A stretch of DNA of 43,801 nucleotides, from contig NZ_JAUYNX010000020.1 of assembly GCF_030704825.1 (NCBI RefSeq), forward strand, positions 1-43,801, given 5' to 3'. Below are positions 24,069 through 33,167 of the stretch, piece after piece. Below the pieces are notes generated by a model. The model did not search any database, was not told the DNA's origin, and saw only the letters and a program-made list of their open reading frames with translations. Origin of the DNA: Brevundimonas sp. (lineage in GTDB: Bacteria > Pseudomonadota > Alphaproteobacteria > Caulobacterales > Caulobacteraceae). The stretch's first letter is position 1, and the number at the start of each line of letters is the position of its first letter. The position numbers and the translations under genes were made by a program.

Positions 24069-25565
24069 TCACGAAGCTGTGCGCGCCTGGGCCACAATAC
24101 CGGCCACCGTGGCGACCAGATCGGATCGAGGGACGATCCGCTGACCCGGCCGTTCGGATTTCCAGGCCTCGTTGTCGCCGACGCCGGCGGCCAGCGCCCG
24201 GCCCGCGTCCAGATCCTTGACCGTGACCTGACCGGCCGCGATCTCGTCCCCGCCCAGGATGACGGCGGCGGGGGCTCCGCGCCGGTCGGCGTATTTCATC
24301 TGCGCCTTCATGCCCGCCCGGCCAAGATAGAGCTCAGCCGCGATCCCGGCGTTGCGCAGCTCCGACACCGCGTCGAGATAGTGCTGCATGTCGGCGTCCG
24401 AAAAGACGATGACCACGACCGGCCCGCGCGCGGATTCCGCCGCCTCCCGACCCGCCGCCTTCAGCGCCGAGGCCAGACGCGAGACCCCGAACGAGAAGCC
24501 GGTGGCCGGCAGGCGCTCGCCGGTGAAGCGGGCGACCAGATCGTCATAGCGACCGCCGCCGCCGATCGAGCCGAAGCGCACGGCCCGGCCCTTGTCGTCG
24601 ACCGTATCCAGCAGCAGTTCGGCCTCGAACACGGCCCCGGTGTAGTATTCCAGCCCGCGCACGATGGTCGGATCGAACCGCACCGCCTCCTGGCCGACCT
24701 TCATGGCGTTGAGCGCCGCATCGATGGCGGCCAGTTCGTTCAGGGCGCCCTCGCCGATCTCGCCCAGACCGCCGGCCGCGGCCACGGCGTCGAGCGTCTG
24801 CGCCCGCGTCAGGCCTTCGGTCCCGACCGAGGCGAGGAAGCCTTCGATAGCGCCGATGACGCCCGACGACAGTTTCGCCCCCTTCGTGTAGTCGCCGGAT
24901 TCGTCCAGGCGCCCCTCGCCGAGCAGGGCGGAGACGCCCTCCCAGCCCAGCCGGTCGAATTTGTCGATGGCGCGCAGGGCGGTCAGCTTCTGGCCGGGGT
25001 CCTCGATACCGCCTGCCGCGAACAGACCGTCGAACAGCTTGCGGTTCGACACCCGGACCACGGCCTGACCGGCGTCCAGCCCCGCGGCGCGCAGGCCCTC
25101 GCCGGCCATGGCGATGATCTCGGCGTCGGCCTCGGGCCGGTCCGAACCGACGGTGTCGGCGTCGCACTGGACGAATTCGCGGAAGCGGCCGGGGCCGGGC
25201 TTTTCGTTGCGCCACACCGGACCGAAGGCGTAGCGCCGGAACGGCTTGGGCAGGGTCTCCCATGACTGGGCGGCGAACCGGGCCAGGGGCGCGGTCAGGT
25301 CGTAGCGCAGCGCCATCCACTGGTCGTCGTCGTCCTGAAGAGCGAAGACGCCTTCATTCGGACGATCGGCGTCGGGCAGGAATTTGCCGAGGGCGTCGGC
25401 GTATTCGAAGGCGCCGGTTTCCAGCGGTTCGAAGCCCCAGCGCTCATAGACCTCGGACACCCGCTGGACGAGACGGCGCTCGGCGATCAGGTCGCGGCCG
25501 CGACGGTCGGCGAACCCCCGGGGGCCGCGGGCTTCAGGACGGGCGGGAACGGCGGTGTCGGTCAT
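24069..25565 (-). CDS. hisS: Histidyl-tRNA synthetase
   Basis: Charges tRNA-His with histidine. The 498-residue class II synthetase, of the alphaproteobacterial type, has motif 2 in FRRYAFGPVWRNEKPGPGR and FREFVQCDADTVG, the HisA segment GLEYYTGAVFEAE, motif 3 in GGGRYDDLVARF and FSFGVSRLASAL, then an anticodon-binding domain (PVVVIVFSD to YLGRAGMKAQMKYADRRGAP). HisZ, a paralogue without synthetase activity, is excluded by the intact motifs and by the C-terminal anticodon domain. It is last of a minus-strand run with the DUF418 gene 38 bp upstream. Confidence 0.95.
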   Translation of the reverse strand: MTDTAVPARPEARGPRGFADRRGRDLIAERRLVQRVSEVYERWGFEPLETGAFEYADALGKFLPDADRPNEGVFALQDDDDQWMALRYDLTAPLARFAAQSWETLPKPFRRYAFGPVWRNEKPGPGRFREFVQCDADTVGSDRPEADAEIIAMAGEGLRAAGLDAGQAVVRVSNRKLFDGLFAAGGIEDPGQKLTALRAIDKFDRLGWEGVSALLGEGRLDESGDYTKGAKLSSGVIGAIEGFLASVGTEGLTRAQTLDAVAAAGGLGEIGEGALNELAAIDAALNAMKVGQEAVRFDPTIVRGLEYYTGAVFEAELLLDTVDDKGRAVRFGSIGGGGRYDDLVARFTGERLPATGFSFGVSRLASALKAAGREAAESARGPVVVIVFSDADMQHYLDAVSELRNAGIAAELYLGRAGMKAQMKYADRRGAPAAVILGGDEIAAGQVTVKDLDAGRALAAGVGDNEAWKSERPGQRIVPRSDLVATVAGIVAQARTAS

Positions 25566-25603
25566 GCCGGGCGCTTAAGCCATCGCTCGCCGCCCGGCAA
25601 CGC

Positions 25604-26875
25604 TCAGAGGGCGACCGAGGCCGGGGCGGGTTTGCGGATCGGCACCATCCGGCCGTAGGTCAGGCAGCGCCAAAGCCATTCCAGCGGCCCCATGCTGAAC
25701 ACGGACAGCCACAGCGGCGACCAGATGAGCTGGGCGATCCAGATCGCCCCGACCACGCTCCAAAGCTGGCCCGGTCCCATGGTTCCCATCCAGTTCGGGC
25801 CCCACGGCAGGTAGAACAGGCTGGCCATGATGAGCGACTGGGTGAGGTAGTTGGTGAAGGCCATGCGTCCCACCGGCGCGAGCACGCCGGTGAGAATCTT
25901 CAGCCCGAACCGCGTCATGAGGATCAGCATGCTGGCGTAGCCGAGGGTCACCAGCGGCGCCAGGCCGCCGGCGGCGGAGGCGAGGCCGCCCGTCGGATCG
26001 GCGTCGGGCCCGGCGACGACCTCGGCCCAGGCGTTGGCGCCGAAGACCCACAGGTTGGCGGCGGCGGCGGCGGCGAACAGCAGATAGACCCACACCGGCG
26101 ACCGACCGCCAAGGAAGCCGGACTTGAACAGTCCCAGTCCGAGCATCATCAGGGGGATGGTGACCGGGATCAGGAACAGGCTGAACCCCTGGACCATCAG
26201 CCAGGCCTTGGCGTTTTCGATCCACGGACCTGCGCCCCCCGCGCGATAGGCGTCGACGGTCGCCAGAATATCCTGAACGGTGACGCCGGCCTGTTCAGCT
26301 CCGGCCTTCGCCATGAGCCCGGGGGGCAGGGCGTTCATCACCAGCGGCCCGGCGGTCGCGAGCAGCGCCCACAACAGTGTGACGCCGCCGCCGATCCAGA
26401 GAAGCTTTCCGGCCTTCATGGACCGCATCGTCATCATGATCAGGCCGCAGTAGGCGTAGTGCAGCAGTATGTCGCCGCACCAGATCGCAAGGCCGTGGAT
26501 GAGGCCAAAAACGGCCAGCCAGAACAGGCGGCTGCGCAACAGCCTGCCACGAGCCTGGTCAAACCGCTCGCCGCCGACGAGGTAGATCGAAACGCCGAAC
26601 AGCATGGTGAAAAGCGTGCGGAACTTGTCCTCGAAAAAGACGTCGGTGACCCAGTGCCCCCAGGCGTCGGCGCCGGTCAGGTCATAGGGGCGCGAAGCCT
26701 CGCTCATCCCGGCCGCGATCGGCCAGGCGAAGGTGATGGCGTTGACGGCGAGGATGCCGAGGATCGCCCAGCCCCGCAGCATGTCGAGATTGAAGATGCG
26801 ATCGCCGGGCGCGACCGGCGCCAATTTGACGGCAGGCGCGAGCGCCTCCCCGCTCAATGGTTCGACAGCGGCCAT
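25604..26875 (-). CDS. DUF418 family membrane protein
   Basis: A 423-residue polytopic inner membrane protein with eight to ten hydrophobic helices. Family features are RIFNLDMLRGWAILGILAVN near the start, FRTLFTMLFGVSIYL, and the C-terminal RMAFTNYLTQSLIMASLFY with GPLEWLWRCLTYGRMVPIRK. The function of DUF418 proteins is not firmly known; they resemble acyltransferase-type membrane proteins and some are linked to transport. The ATG at 26875 follows GGGGAAAAATC; a TTG at 26902 is less likely. It lies 38 bp before hisS on the same strand. Confidence 0.88.
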   Translation of the reverse strand: MAAVEPLSGEALAPAVKLAPVAPGDRIFNLDMLRGWAILGILAVNAITFAWPIAAGMSEASRPYDLTGADAWGHWVTDVFFEDKFRTLFTMLFGVSIYLVGGERFDQARGRLLRSRLFWLAVFGLIHGLAIWCGDILLHYAYCGLIMMTMRSMKAGKLLWIGGGVTLLWALLATAGPLVMNALPPGLMAKAGAEQAGVTVQDILATVDAYRAGGAGPWIENAKAWLMVQGFSLFLIPVTIPLMMLGLGLFKSGFLGGRSPVWVYLLFAAAAAANLWVFGANAWAEVVAGPDADPTGGLASAAGGLAPLVTLGYASMLILMTRFGLKILTGVLAPVGRMAFTNYLTQSLIMASLFYLPWGPNWMGTMGPGQLWSVVGAIWIAQLIWSPLWLSVFSMGPLEWLWRCLTYGRMVPIRKPAPASVAL

Positions 26876-26965
26876 GATTTTTCCCCATCCCGTCGGGCGC
26901 AACCTGGCCGATGCGGCGGCGGCGTGAAACTGAATTCGACGTAACCGGCCCGGGGTCGGCGCGGA

Positions 26966-27535
26966 TCAGTCCGCGTCGCGGTCGCCCATCACGCCCAGTC
27001 GGTCGCGGACCTCCGGCTGGGGCATGAAGGCGATGAAGGCGGCGCACAGACCGGCCCACAGCGCATAGCTGACACCCAGCAGCACGGCGACCGGCAGGCC
27101 GCCGACTCCAAAGATCAGCAGGGTCGTCTCGGTCGCGCCCGCCGCCTGGGCGACGCCGCCGGCCTCGAACCAGCCGACCACCGACACCGTCAGCGCCAGC
27201 ATGGCCTGAAGCCCGGCCGCGAGCAGGCCGCCGTAGAACATGAAGCGCCACACCACGCCCAGCCGGGTGGACGGCCGCCCGGAACGCTCGCGTTCCCGCG
27301 CCAGCAGCCACAGCCCGCCGGGCACGGCCAGGGCTCCGACGACCATCACCACCAGCCGCCAGTCCATCTCGAGGCTGGGCAGCCAGTTGCTGGGCGGCCA
27401 GATCACCAGGGTGATCGCCAACGGCGGCCACAGGGCGCCGGCCACAGCCGCCAGAACGATCCGCACCGGTTCCCGCCGCCACGCCACCCGTTGCTGGCCG
27501 GGGAAGTCCTCGGGCTTTTCGAGGGTCGGGATCAT
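26966..27535 (-). CDS. Hypothetical membrane protein
   Basis: A 189-residue protein starting MIPTLEKPEDFPG at ATG 27535, ten bases after the 3-hydroxybutyryl-CoA dehydrogenase gene. Four or five hydrophobic segments are visible (for example RIVLAAVAGALWPPLAITLV, LVVMVVGALAVPGGLWLLA, FMFYGGLLAAGLQAMLALTV and LLIFGVGGLPVAVLLGVSYA), with a hydrophilic C-terminus. I recognise no family. The close spacing suggests cotranscription with its neighbours. The reading frame stays open further upstream, but that part overlaps the neighbouring gene and is not conserved in character. Confidence 0.72.
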   Translation of the reverse strand: MIPTLEKPEDFPGQQRVAWRREPVRIVLAAVAGALWPPLAITLVIWPPSNWLPSLEMDWRLVVMVVGALAVPGGLWLLARERERSGRPSTRLGVVWRFMFYGGLLAAGLQAMLALTVSVVGWFEAGGVAQAAGATETTLLIFGVGGLPVAVLLGVSYALWAGLCAAFIAFMPQPEVRDRLGVMGDRDAD

Positions 27536-27545
27536 CGGGCCGGGC

Positions 27546-28424
27546 TCACCGCGTCGGGACCGGCGTCTCGCCGGAATAGTCGTAGAAGCCGCGGCCTGAC
27601 TTGCGCCCCAGCCAGCCGGCCTCGACATATTTCACCAGCAGCGGACACGGCCGGTATTTGCTGTCGGCCAGGCCGTCATAGAGCACGTTCATGATGGCCA
27701 GAACCACGTCCAGACCCATGAAGTCCGCCAGTTCCAGCGGCCCCATCGGATGGTTGGCCCCCAGCTTCAGCGCCTTGTCGATCGAGGCGACGTTCCCGAC
27801 CCCCTCGTACAGGGTGTAGATGGCCTCGTTGATCATCGGCACCAGGATGCGGTTGACGATGAAGGCGGGAAAATCCTCGGCGTTGGTCGTGGTCTTGCCC
27901 AGCGATTCCGCGAAAGCCACCGCGGTATCGTAGGTGGCGGCCGAGGTGGCGATGCCGCGGATGATCTCGACCAGTTTCATCACCGGCGCCGGCTTCATGA
28001 AATGCAGGCCGATGAAGCGGTCGGGCCGGTCGGTGGCCGAGGCCAGACGGGTGATCGAGATCGACGAGGTGTTGGACGCCAGCAGGGTGTCGGGCCCGAG
28101 ATGGGGAACCAGCTCGGCCAGGATCGCCTTCTTGACCGCCTCGTTCTCGACCGCCGCCTCGATGACCAGATCCGCCTTCGCCGCCGCCGCCAGCGACGGG
28201 GCGGCCGTGATCCGCGCCACCACGGCGTCGGCGGCGGCCTGATCGGTCAGTCCGCGTTCGACCTGCCGGGCCAGGCTGGCGGCGACGGCCGCCTGGGCCT
28301 GGGGCACGCGGTCGCCGGCGGCGTCGTACAGGCTCACCTGATAGCCGCCCGCGGCCACGGTCTGGGCGATGCCTGCGCCCATCTGGCCTGCGCCGATGAT
28401 GGCGACGGATCGGATAGTGGTCAT
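27546..28424 (-). CDS. hbd: 3-hydroxybutyryl-CoA dehydrogenase
   Basis: Oxidises or forms 3-hydroxybutyryl-CoA with NAD(P), in fatty acid or short-chain acyl-CoA metabolism. The 292-residue protein has the Rossmann motif IIGAGQMGAGIAQ (9-21), DLVIEAAVENEAVKK, LASNTSSISITRLA, the catalytic histidine in GLHFMKPAPVMKLVEII, and the C-terminal ANHPMGPLELADFMGLDV and GRKSGRGFYDYS. The ATG at 28424 gives the usual N-terminus; earlier in-frame codons add non-conserved residues. The symbol could equally be paaH. With phaZ in the window it may join the PHB cycle, but the genes are 15 kb apart. Confidence 0.93.
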   Translation of the reverse strand: MTTIRSVAIIGAGQMGAGIAQTVAAGGYQVSLYDAAGDRVPQAQAAVAASLARQVERGLTDQAAADAVVARITAAPSLAAAAKADLVIEAAVENEAVKKAILAELVPHLGPDTLLASNTSSISITRLASATDRPDRFIGLHFMKPAPVMKLVEIIRGIATSAATYDTAVAFAESLGKTTTNAEDFPAFIVNRILVPMINEAIYTLYEGVGNVASIDKALKLGANHPMGPLELADFMGLDVVLAIMNVLYDGLADSKYRPCPLLVKYVEAGWLGRKSGRGFYDYSGETPVPTR

Positions 28425-28550
28425 TGAGTCCGGTTGGCTGGCAGGCGCATGGCCCGATCGGAGCGGCACCTTAGGACCCCTGCCGGACGGTGCAAGGCTG
28501 GAACGTCGCCACGGCGGCGGGGTCTTCCACCTGTCACCCGCCAGTCACGT

Positions 28551-28856
28551 CTAGCCAAGGACGCCGATCAGGAACGGCGCGCTCGTCCGGTTGAACAGAA
28601 TGCCCAGGAACTGGATCGTCAGGATGGCCACGATCGGAGAGATATCCAGTCCGCCGAGCGGCGGAATGAAGCGCCGGAACGGGGCGAGGATCGGTCCCGT
28701 CAGCGAGTCGAGGAACCCCGCCAGCTGATTCACGAAACGATTGCGGTGATTGATCACATCGAAGGCGAAAAGCCAGCTCAGGATCGCTGACAGTATGATC
28801 GCCCAGGTCATGAGCGACAGGATGGTGTTGACCAGCCAGACGATGGCGTAACCCAT
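28551..28856 (-). CDS. yggT: YggT family membrane protein
   Basis: A 101-residue inner membrane protein with two hydrophobic hairpins ([20 protein letters not shown] and [18 protein letters not shown]) and the family signature [20 protein letters not shown]. YggT proteins are widespread and have been tied to osmotic tolerance and to placement of the division or photosynthetic apparatus, without a settled mechanism. The DUF167 gene often found beside yggT is absent. It precedes the tRNA-Ala gene on the opposite strand. Confidence 0.9.
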   Translation of the reverse strand: MGYAIVWLVNTILSLMTWAIILSAILSWLFAFDVINHRNRFVNQLAGFLDSLTGPILAPFRRFIPPLGGLDISPIVAILTIQFLGILFNRTSAPFLIGVLG

Positions 28857-28954
28857 AAAGGGGCTCCCGAAACGAAATCAGCCTCGCTTCTAGCGTGGCC
28901 GGGCCGTCCGTCCAAGGATTCCGGCGTCCCGGGCGACGCCGCGCCGCAAGGCCG

Positions 28955-28984
28955 TTGACACCACGGGGCCGCCGCTCGTATGTC
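28955..28984 (+). promoter_or_regulatory. Promoter of tRNA-Ala
   Basis: TTGACA (28955-28960) is a perfect -35, followed after 18 bases by TATGTC (28979-28984). Transcription would start close to 28991, about 18 bases before the tRNA. Confidence 0.6.
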
Positions 28985-29008
28985 GCGCCCTCGCCTGCAC
29001 CCGGAAAC

Positions 29009-29084
<76 letters not shown>

Positions 29085-29137
29085 GGCGTTTGCCCGTCGA
29101 TCGGGTTCAAGGACGGGATTGCGGTTTGCGGCCCGGG

Positions 29138-29521
29138 TCAGCCCCAGGGGCTGTTGGCGATCGGCTCGGGCGAGGGCTCGCAGGCCGGGATGTCAAAGAT
29201 GAAGCCTTCGTCGGGATGGGTGAAGCGCGGCGCGTTCGTCACCCACCAGTTCGCCGCCTCGGGCCGGGACCGGCCGAGAATCTCGATGGCGCGCGCGGAG
29301 TTCACGCAATAGCCCGTCGTCTTGTGGAGGCGACCGAGGAGGCGGGCCCACCACCAGCCCGTCCGCGAGGTCGGACCGCTCAGGACGCCCCCGGTGTCGA
29401 CCGTGACCGGCTCGAGATGGGCGAGCGGCAGTTCAAGCCCGACCCAGGCCTCGCGCACCCATAGCGGCGCCTCGCCCGCCGGCGGGCGGATGATCCGGAT
29501 CTTGAAGGCCGGCGGGGCCAT
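29138..29521 (-). CDS. Unknown protein translationally coupled to HPr
   Basis: A 127-residue protein whose ATG shares an A with the HPr stop (TGATG), so its translation is probably coupled. No family is recognised. Tryptophan is common (LWVREAWVG, TGWWWARLL and ANWWVTN). The segment LLGRLHKTTGYCVNSARAIE is amphipathic and basic, with one cysteine. No signal peptide or membrane helix is present, so it should be cytoplasmic. Its place at the end of the HprK/EIIA/HPr block suggests a role near that pathway, for example as a partner of a phosphocarrier, but this is guesswork. Confidence 0.7.
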   Translation of the reverse strand: MAPPAFKIRIIRPPAGEAPLWVREAWVGLELPLAHLEPVTVDTGGVLSGPTSRTGWWWARLLGRLHKTTGYCVNSARAIEILGRSRPEAANWWVTNAPRFTHPDEGFIFDIPACEPSPEPIANSPWG

Positions 29522-29793
29522 CACTGATCCTCGTCGAAGCGGCGTTCGACAAGATCCGCCAGGGCGGCGACCGCGGCCTCGGCATCCGGGCCCTCGGCGG
29601 TGATCTGGATGCCGCAGCCGTTGCCGGCTCCCAGCATCAGCAGCCCCATGATCGACAGGGCGTTGACGGTCACCCCGTCGCGGGTGACGTGGACCTCGGC
29701 GTCGAACCCGGAGGCCAGCTTGACGAATTTGGCCGAGGCCCGGGCGTGCAGGCCGCGCGTATTGCAGATGTTCGCGGTCGCGGTCGCCGTCAT
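29521..29793 (-). CDS. ptsH: Phosphocarrier protein HPr
   Basis: A 90-residue HPr, carrying phosphate from enzyme I to EIIA. The active His16 lies in TRGLHARAS, and the regulatory serine, target of HPr kinase, is Ser47 in NALSIMGLLML. Both are intact. The ATG overlaps the EIIA stop (ATGA). In alphaproteobacteria this HPr belongs to a regulatory chain rather than sugar import; no sugar permease is nearby. Enzyme I is not in the window. Confidence 0.95.
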   Translation of the reverse strand: MTATATANICNTRGLHARASAKFVKLASGFDAEVHVTRDGVTVNALSIMGLLMLGAGNGCGIQITAEGPDAEAAVAALADLVERRFDEDQ

Positions 29794-30194
29794 TTCTCGC
29801 CCTGAAGCACCCAGCTGGCGACCGAGATGTATTTCCGGCCTGCGTCCTGGGCGTGGGCGACGCAGGCCTCCAGCGGCTCCCGACCGCGCACGCTGGCCAG
29901 TTTGATCAGCATCGGCAGGTTCAGTCCGGCGATGACCTCGGCGCGGGTTTCCTCCATCACCGAGATGGCCAGATTGGACGGCGTGCCGCCGAACATGTCG
30001 GTCAGCAGGATGACGCCGTCGCCATCGTCCACGGCCCGGGCCGCGTCGACGATGTCGCGGCGGCGCCGCTCCATGTCGTCCTCCGGTCCGATGCAGATGG
30101 CCGCGACCCCGCGCTGGGGGCCGACGACATGCTCCATCGCCGCCAGGAATTCCGAGGCCAGTCCCCCGTGGGTGACGATAACCAGCCCGATCAT
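29790..30194 (-). CDS. PTS EIIA component, mannose type
   Basis: A 134-residue EIIA of the mannose/fructose/sorbose type. His9 in IGLVIVTHGGLASEFL is the phosphorylated residue, and LLTDMFGGTPSNLA is the second family motif. It accepts phosphate from HPr; without an EIIB/C/D permease here, a regulatory output is likely, as known for alphaproteobacterial systems. The ATG at 30194 gives the conserved N-terminus. Translation appears coupled to HPr through a four-base overlap. An 87-bp gap separates it from hprK. Confidence 0.93.
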   Translation of the reverse strand: MIGLVIVTHGGLASEFLAAMEHVVGPQRGVAAICIGPEDDMERRRRDIVDAARAVDDGDGVILLTDMFGGTPSNLAISVMEETRAEVIAGLNLPMLIKLASVRGREPLEACVAHAQDAGRKYISVASWVLQGEK

Positions 30195-30281
30195 GAAGGC
30201 TTCACCAAGACTTTCGCCCCCGCGTCCGGCCGCCCGTGAGCGCACCGCAAGCCGGGCGGAATAGCCCAAGTCCGCGCCAGG

Positions 30282-30713
30282 TCAAAGCGGGGCGATGGCC
30301 GCGGCGACCTTTTCGACCGCCGAAGGCTCGAACCCGTTGAGACGCAGCAGGGGCAAGGATCGGCCCGCGAAGCTTCGGGTTCCGGGCTCCGGCAGCCGGT
30401 CCGTGGCGGCCGCCGTCAGCTCCACGGCCAGGACCAGGCGAACCACCCCTGTGGACGCGGCTCCGACGATCCCGAGCCCGCGCGCTTCGATCCGGCCGGC
30501 GATGGCCGCCGGCGCCGTGGCGTAGAGGGCTCCGCCCGAGGCGAAGACATGGACGTAGTCGTCGGCGACCAGCCGCCAGCCGCGCCCGATCAGCCGCAGG
30601 GCCAGGTCGCTCTTGCCCGCGCCCGACGGGCCGCTGATCACGACGGCGCGCCAGCCGGCCCCGGGCGTCCAGTGCGCCGCGGCCGTGGCGTGGACCGGCG
30701 CCGCGTCCGTCAT
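30282..30713 (-). CDS. hprK: HPr kinase/phosphorylase, short alphaproteobacterial form
   Basis: A 143-residue protein equal to the C-terminal catalytic half of Firmicute HprK. The P-loop GPSGAGKS is at 28-35, followed by LVADDYVHVF with Asp51/Asp52. It phosphorylates HPr on Ser47 and can remove the phosphate. The missing N-terminal domain is the normal state in alphaproteobacteria and not a truncation. Its start overlaps the chvG stop by four bases (ATGA). The position links the ChvG-ChvI system to HPr phosphorylation. Confidence 0.92.
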   Translation of the reverse strand: MTDAAPVHATAAAHWTPGAGWRAVVISGPSGAGKSDLALRLIGRGWRLVADDYVHVFASGGALYATAPAAIAGRIEARGLGIVGAASTGVVRLVLAVELTAAATDRLPEPGTRSFAGRSLPLLRLNGFEPSAVEKVAAAIAPL

Positions 30714-32350
30714 GGCCGGCGGCCCGCGGGCGGAGCGGCCGGCAGGGCGACCTCGAAGCGGGCTCCGGAGATCTCTCCCGACGGGCCGTGGCGATTCTCC
30801 GCGCGAACCCGGCCCCCATGCGCCTCGACGATCTGACGCACGATCGACAGGCCGAGGCCCGAATTGGCTCCGAAGACCGCGCCCCTGGGCCGCGAGGTGT
30901 AGAAGCGCTGGAACACGGTCTCGAGATTTTCCGGGGGAATGCCGGGGCCGTCGTCGTCGATTCGCACCCGCACCGGCCGGTCGGGATCGATATCGTCCCG
31001 AAGGAGCGAGATCCGGACGGTCCCGCCCGGCGGGCTGAACGACCGGGCGTTGTCGATCAGGTTGCGGAACACCTGCCCCAGCGGCCCGTCGCGGCCGAGG
31101 ATCTGGACGTGGTCACCGGTCGGCCCGGCGAAGGTCAAATGGGCCTCGCCCGGCTTGAGGCCGGACTCATAGACGCCGACGATCTCGGTCAGCAGCTGGG
31201 TCAGGTCGATGGCCCGGGGCCGGTCGCGATTCAGTTCGGCGTCCAGGCGCGAGGCGTTGGAGATGTCGGTGATCAGCCGGTCCAGGCGGCGGACGTCCTG
31301 TTGCAGCAGGGTGGTCAGCTTCTCACGCTGGGCCGGGGTCTTGACCAGCGGCAGGGTCTCCAGCGCCGAGCGGATCGAGGTCAGGGGGTTCTTGATCTCG
31401 TGGGAGACGTCGGCGGCGAAGGCCTCGATGGCGTCCATCCGGTCGGACAGGGTCTCGGTCATGGTTTCGAGCGAGCGGGCCAGGTCGCCGATTTCGTCCT
31501 TGCGGTGCTCGAGGTCGGGCAGGGAGATGGCGCGGGCGCGCTGCAGCCGCACCTCGTCCGCCGCCGCCGACAGCCGCATCACCGGCCGGGCCACGAACAG
31601 GTGCATCAGCAGCGAGCCCAGCAGGTTCACCGCCAGGGCCACGAGGGCGAAGGGCATCAGGGCGCGGCGCTGGGCCGCCAGGGTCTCGTCGACATCGCCC
31701 GCCTCGAGGGTGAGCACGCCCAGAACCTGCTGCACGTGACGCACGGGGATGGAGACCGAGATCACCCGGTCGCCGCCCTCCGAACGGCGCTGGGTCGCCT
31801 GGGGCTGGCCGTCCAGCGCCTGCTCCACCTCCGCGGCCAGGGCGGCGCGGGCGCGATCCAGATCGGCGGTGTTGCGGGTCTCCGAGCCGGGGTCGGGCCT
31901 CTGGACAGGCGTACCGGCGGGACGGGCGGGCGGAAGGGGGCGACCGGGAATGACCTCGGTCACGGCGTAGCTGTCCGCCACCAGCAGGCCGTCTATATCG
32001 AACAGCCGCGCCCTCTGGCCTTTCGGAATGAAGTTGTCGCGCAGCAGCAACGGCGCCTTTTCGACGTTGAACTGCGGCGTCGGCTCCCCGATCGTATATT
32101 CCTTGTCCGCCAGCACATTGGCCAGCAGTTCCGCCTGGGCGACCAGGGTTTCCTGCCGCGCCTCGATCAGGCCCCGCTGCCACTCGTTCAGAAGCAGCGC
32201 CCCGACGAACAGGATCAGCAGGCTGAGCAGGTTCAGCGCCAGGATCAGGCCGCCGAGCCGCGAGCCGCCGAAGCGTTTCAGCCGGCGGCGCGGTTCGTTA
32301 TCTCCCGGCGGGAGAGGATCAGCTTTCGCGATAGCGGTATCCGACGCCAT
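30710..32350 (-). CDS. chvG: Sensor histidine kinase ChvG
   Basis: A 546-residue inner membrane kinase of the ChvG/ExoS type, which senses envelope or acid stress and phosphorylates ChvI. Two membrane helices (about 33-54 and 232-252) flank a periplasmic sensor domain; then come HAMP, the dimerisation domain with phosphorylated His317 in [15 protein letters not shown], and the ATPase domain ([28 protein letters not shown] and [16 protein letters not shown]). The ATG at 32350 lies inside the end of chvI, a 32-bp overlap. In Caulobacter the equivalent system controls an sRNA (ChvR) and outer membrane proteins. Confidence 0.95.
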   Translation of the reverse strand: MASDTAIAKADPLPPGDNEPRRRLKRFGGSRLGGLILALNLLSLLILFVGALLLNEWQRGLIEARQETLVAQAELLANVLADKEYTIGEPTPQFNVEKAPLLLRDNFIPKGQRARLFDIDGLLVADSYAVTEVIPGRPLPPARPAGTPVQRPDPGSETRNTADLDRARAALAAEVEQALDGQPQATQRRSEGGDRVISVSIPVRHVQQVLGVLTLEAGDVDETLAAQRRALMPFALVALAVNLLGSLLMHLFVARPVMRLSAAADEVRLQRARAISLPDLEHRKDEIGDLARSLETMTETLSDRMDAIEAFAADVSHEIKNPLTSIRSALETLPLVKTPAQREKLTTLLQQDVRRLDRLITDISNASRLDAELNRDRPRAIDLTQLLTEIVGVYESGLKPGEAHLTFAGPTGDHVQILGRDGPLGQVFRNLIDNARSFSPPGGTVRISLLRDDIDPDRPVRVRIDDDGPGIPPENLETVFQRFYTSRPRGAVFGANSGLGLSIVRQIVEAHGGRVRAENRHGPSGEISGARFEVALPAAPPAGRRP

Positions 32351-33023
32351 ACAGGGTCTCGATGGCGTCGAACTCGGGGTCGACCACCCGGAACTTCTTT
32401 CGCATCCGCTTGACGTGGCTGTCGATGGTGCGGTCGTCGACATAGACCTGGTCGTCGTAGGCGGCGTCCATCAGGTTGTCGCGGCTCTTCACGAAGCCGG
32501 GCCGCTGGGCCAGGGCCTGGAGCAGCAGGAATTCCGTCACCGTCAGCTTGACCGGCTTGCCTTCCCAGGTGCTCTCGTGGCGGGCCGGGTCCATCGACAG
32601 CTTGCCGCGCTTGATGGCCTTGGCCGAGTTGTCGCCCACGGGGTCGGGTTCGGCCCCGTCCGCCCCGGTGCGGCGCAGCAGGGCCTTGACCCGTTCGATC
32701 AGCAGGCGCTGGCTGAACGGCTTGTGGATGTAGTCGTCGGCGCCGAGGTTGAAGCCGAGAATCTCGTCGATCTCCTCGTCCTTGGACGTCAGCATGATGA
32801 CCGGAATCTGCGAGGTCTGGCGCAGCCGGCGCAGCACCTCCATGCCGTCCATGCGCGGCATCTTGACGTCGAGGATGGCGAGGTCCGGCGGATTGGTCTC
32901 AAGGGCCTCGAGGCCCGAGGCTCCGTCATGCCACGCGGTGACCTTGTGGCCATGGCTTTCCAGCGCCAGCGAGACGGAAGCGACGATGTTCTCGTCGTCG
33001 TCGACCAGGGTGATGTTGGCCAA
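32319..33023 (-). CDS. chvI: Response regulator ChvI
   Basis: A 234-residue OmpR-type regulator. The receiver has acidic residues DDDE (8-11), the phosphorylated Asp52 in [12 protein letters not shown] and a late lysine in LTSKDEE, and the winged-helix output domain includes [18 protein letters not shown] and [10 protein letters not shown]. The start is TTG (33021-33023), with AAGGAG six bases upstream, a very good ribosome site; no ATG fits. It heads the block with chvG, hprK, EIIA, HPr and the unknown gene. Confidence 0.95.
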   Translation of the reverse strand: MANITLVDDDENIVASVSLALESHGHKVTAWHDGASGLEALETNPPDLAILDVKMPRMDGMEVLRRLRQTSQIPVIMLTSKDEEIDEILGFNLGADDYIHKPFSQRLLIERVKALLRRTGADGAEPDPVGDNSAKAIKRGKLSMDPARHESTWEGKPVKLTVTEFLLLQALAQRPGFVKSRDNLMDAAYDDQVYVDDRTIDSHVKRMRKKFRVVDPEFDAIETLYGVGYRYRES

Positions 33024-33167
33024 GTCGGGCTCCTTGCAGTCGAGTCGTCGCCGTCTGAACGCACGGCAAGCGTAACCGTTCTAAATCAATCGGGTGAGAT
33101 TACGGCGGGAAACATGGGCTCCCGGCCCTCGATGCGCAACGAAACCCGGCCTTAAAGCCTTGGCGCC

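Noticed and set aside
30282..30713. HprK as a truncated gene
   Set aside because: The short form with only the catalytic domain is normal in alphaproteobacteria; P-loop and acidic pair are intact.
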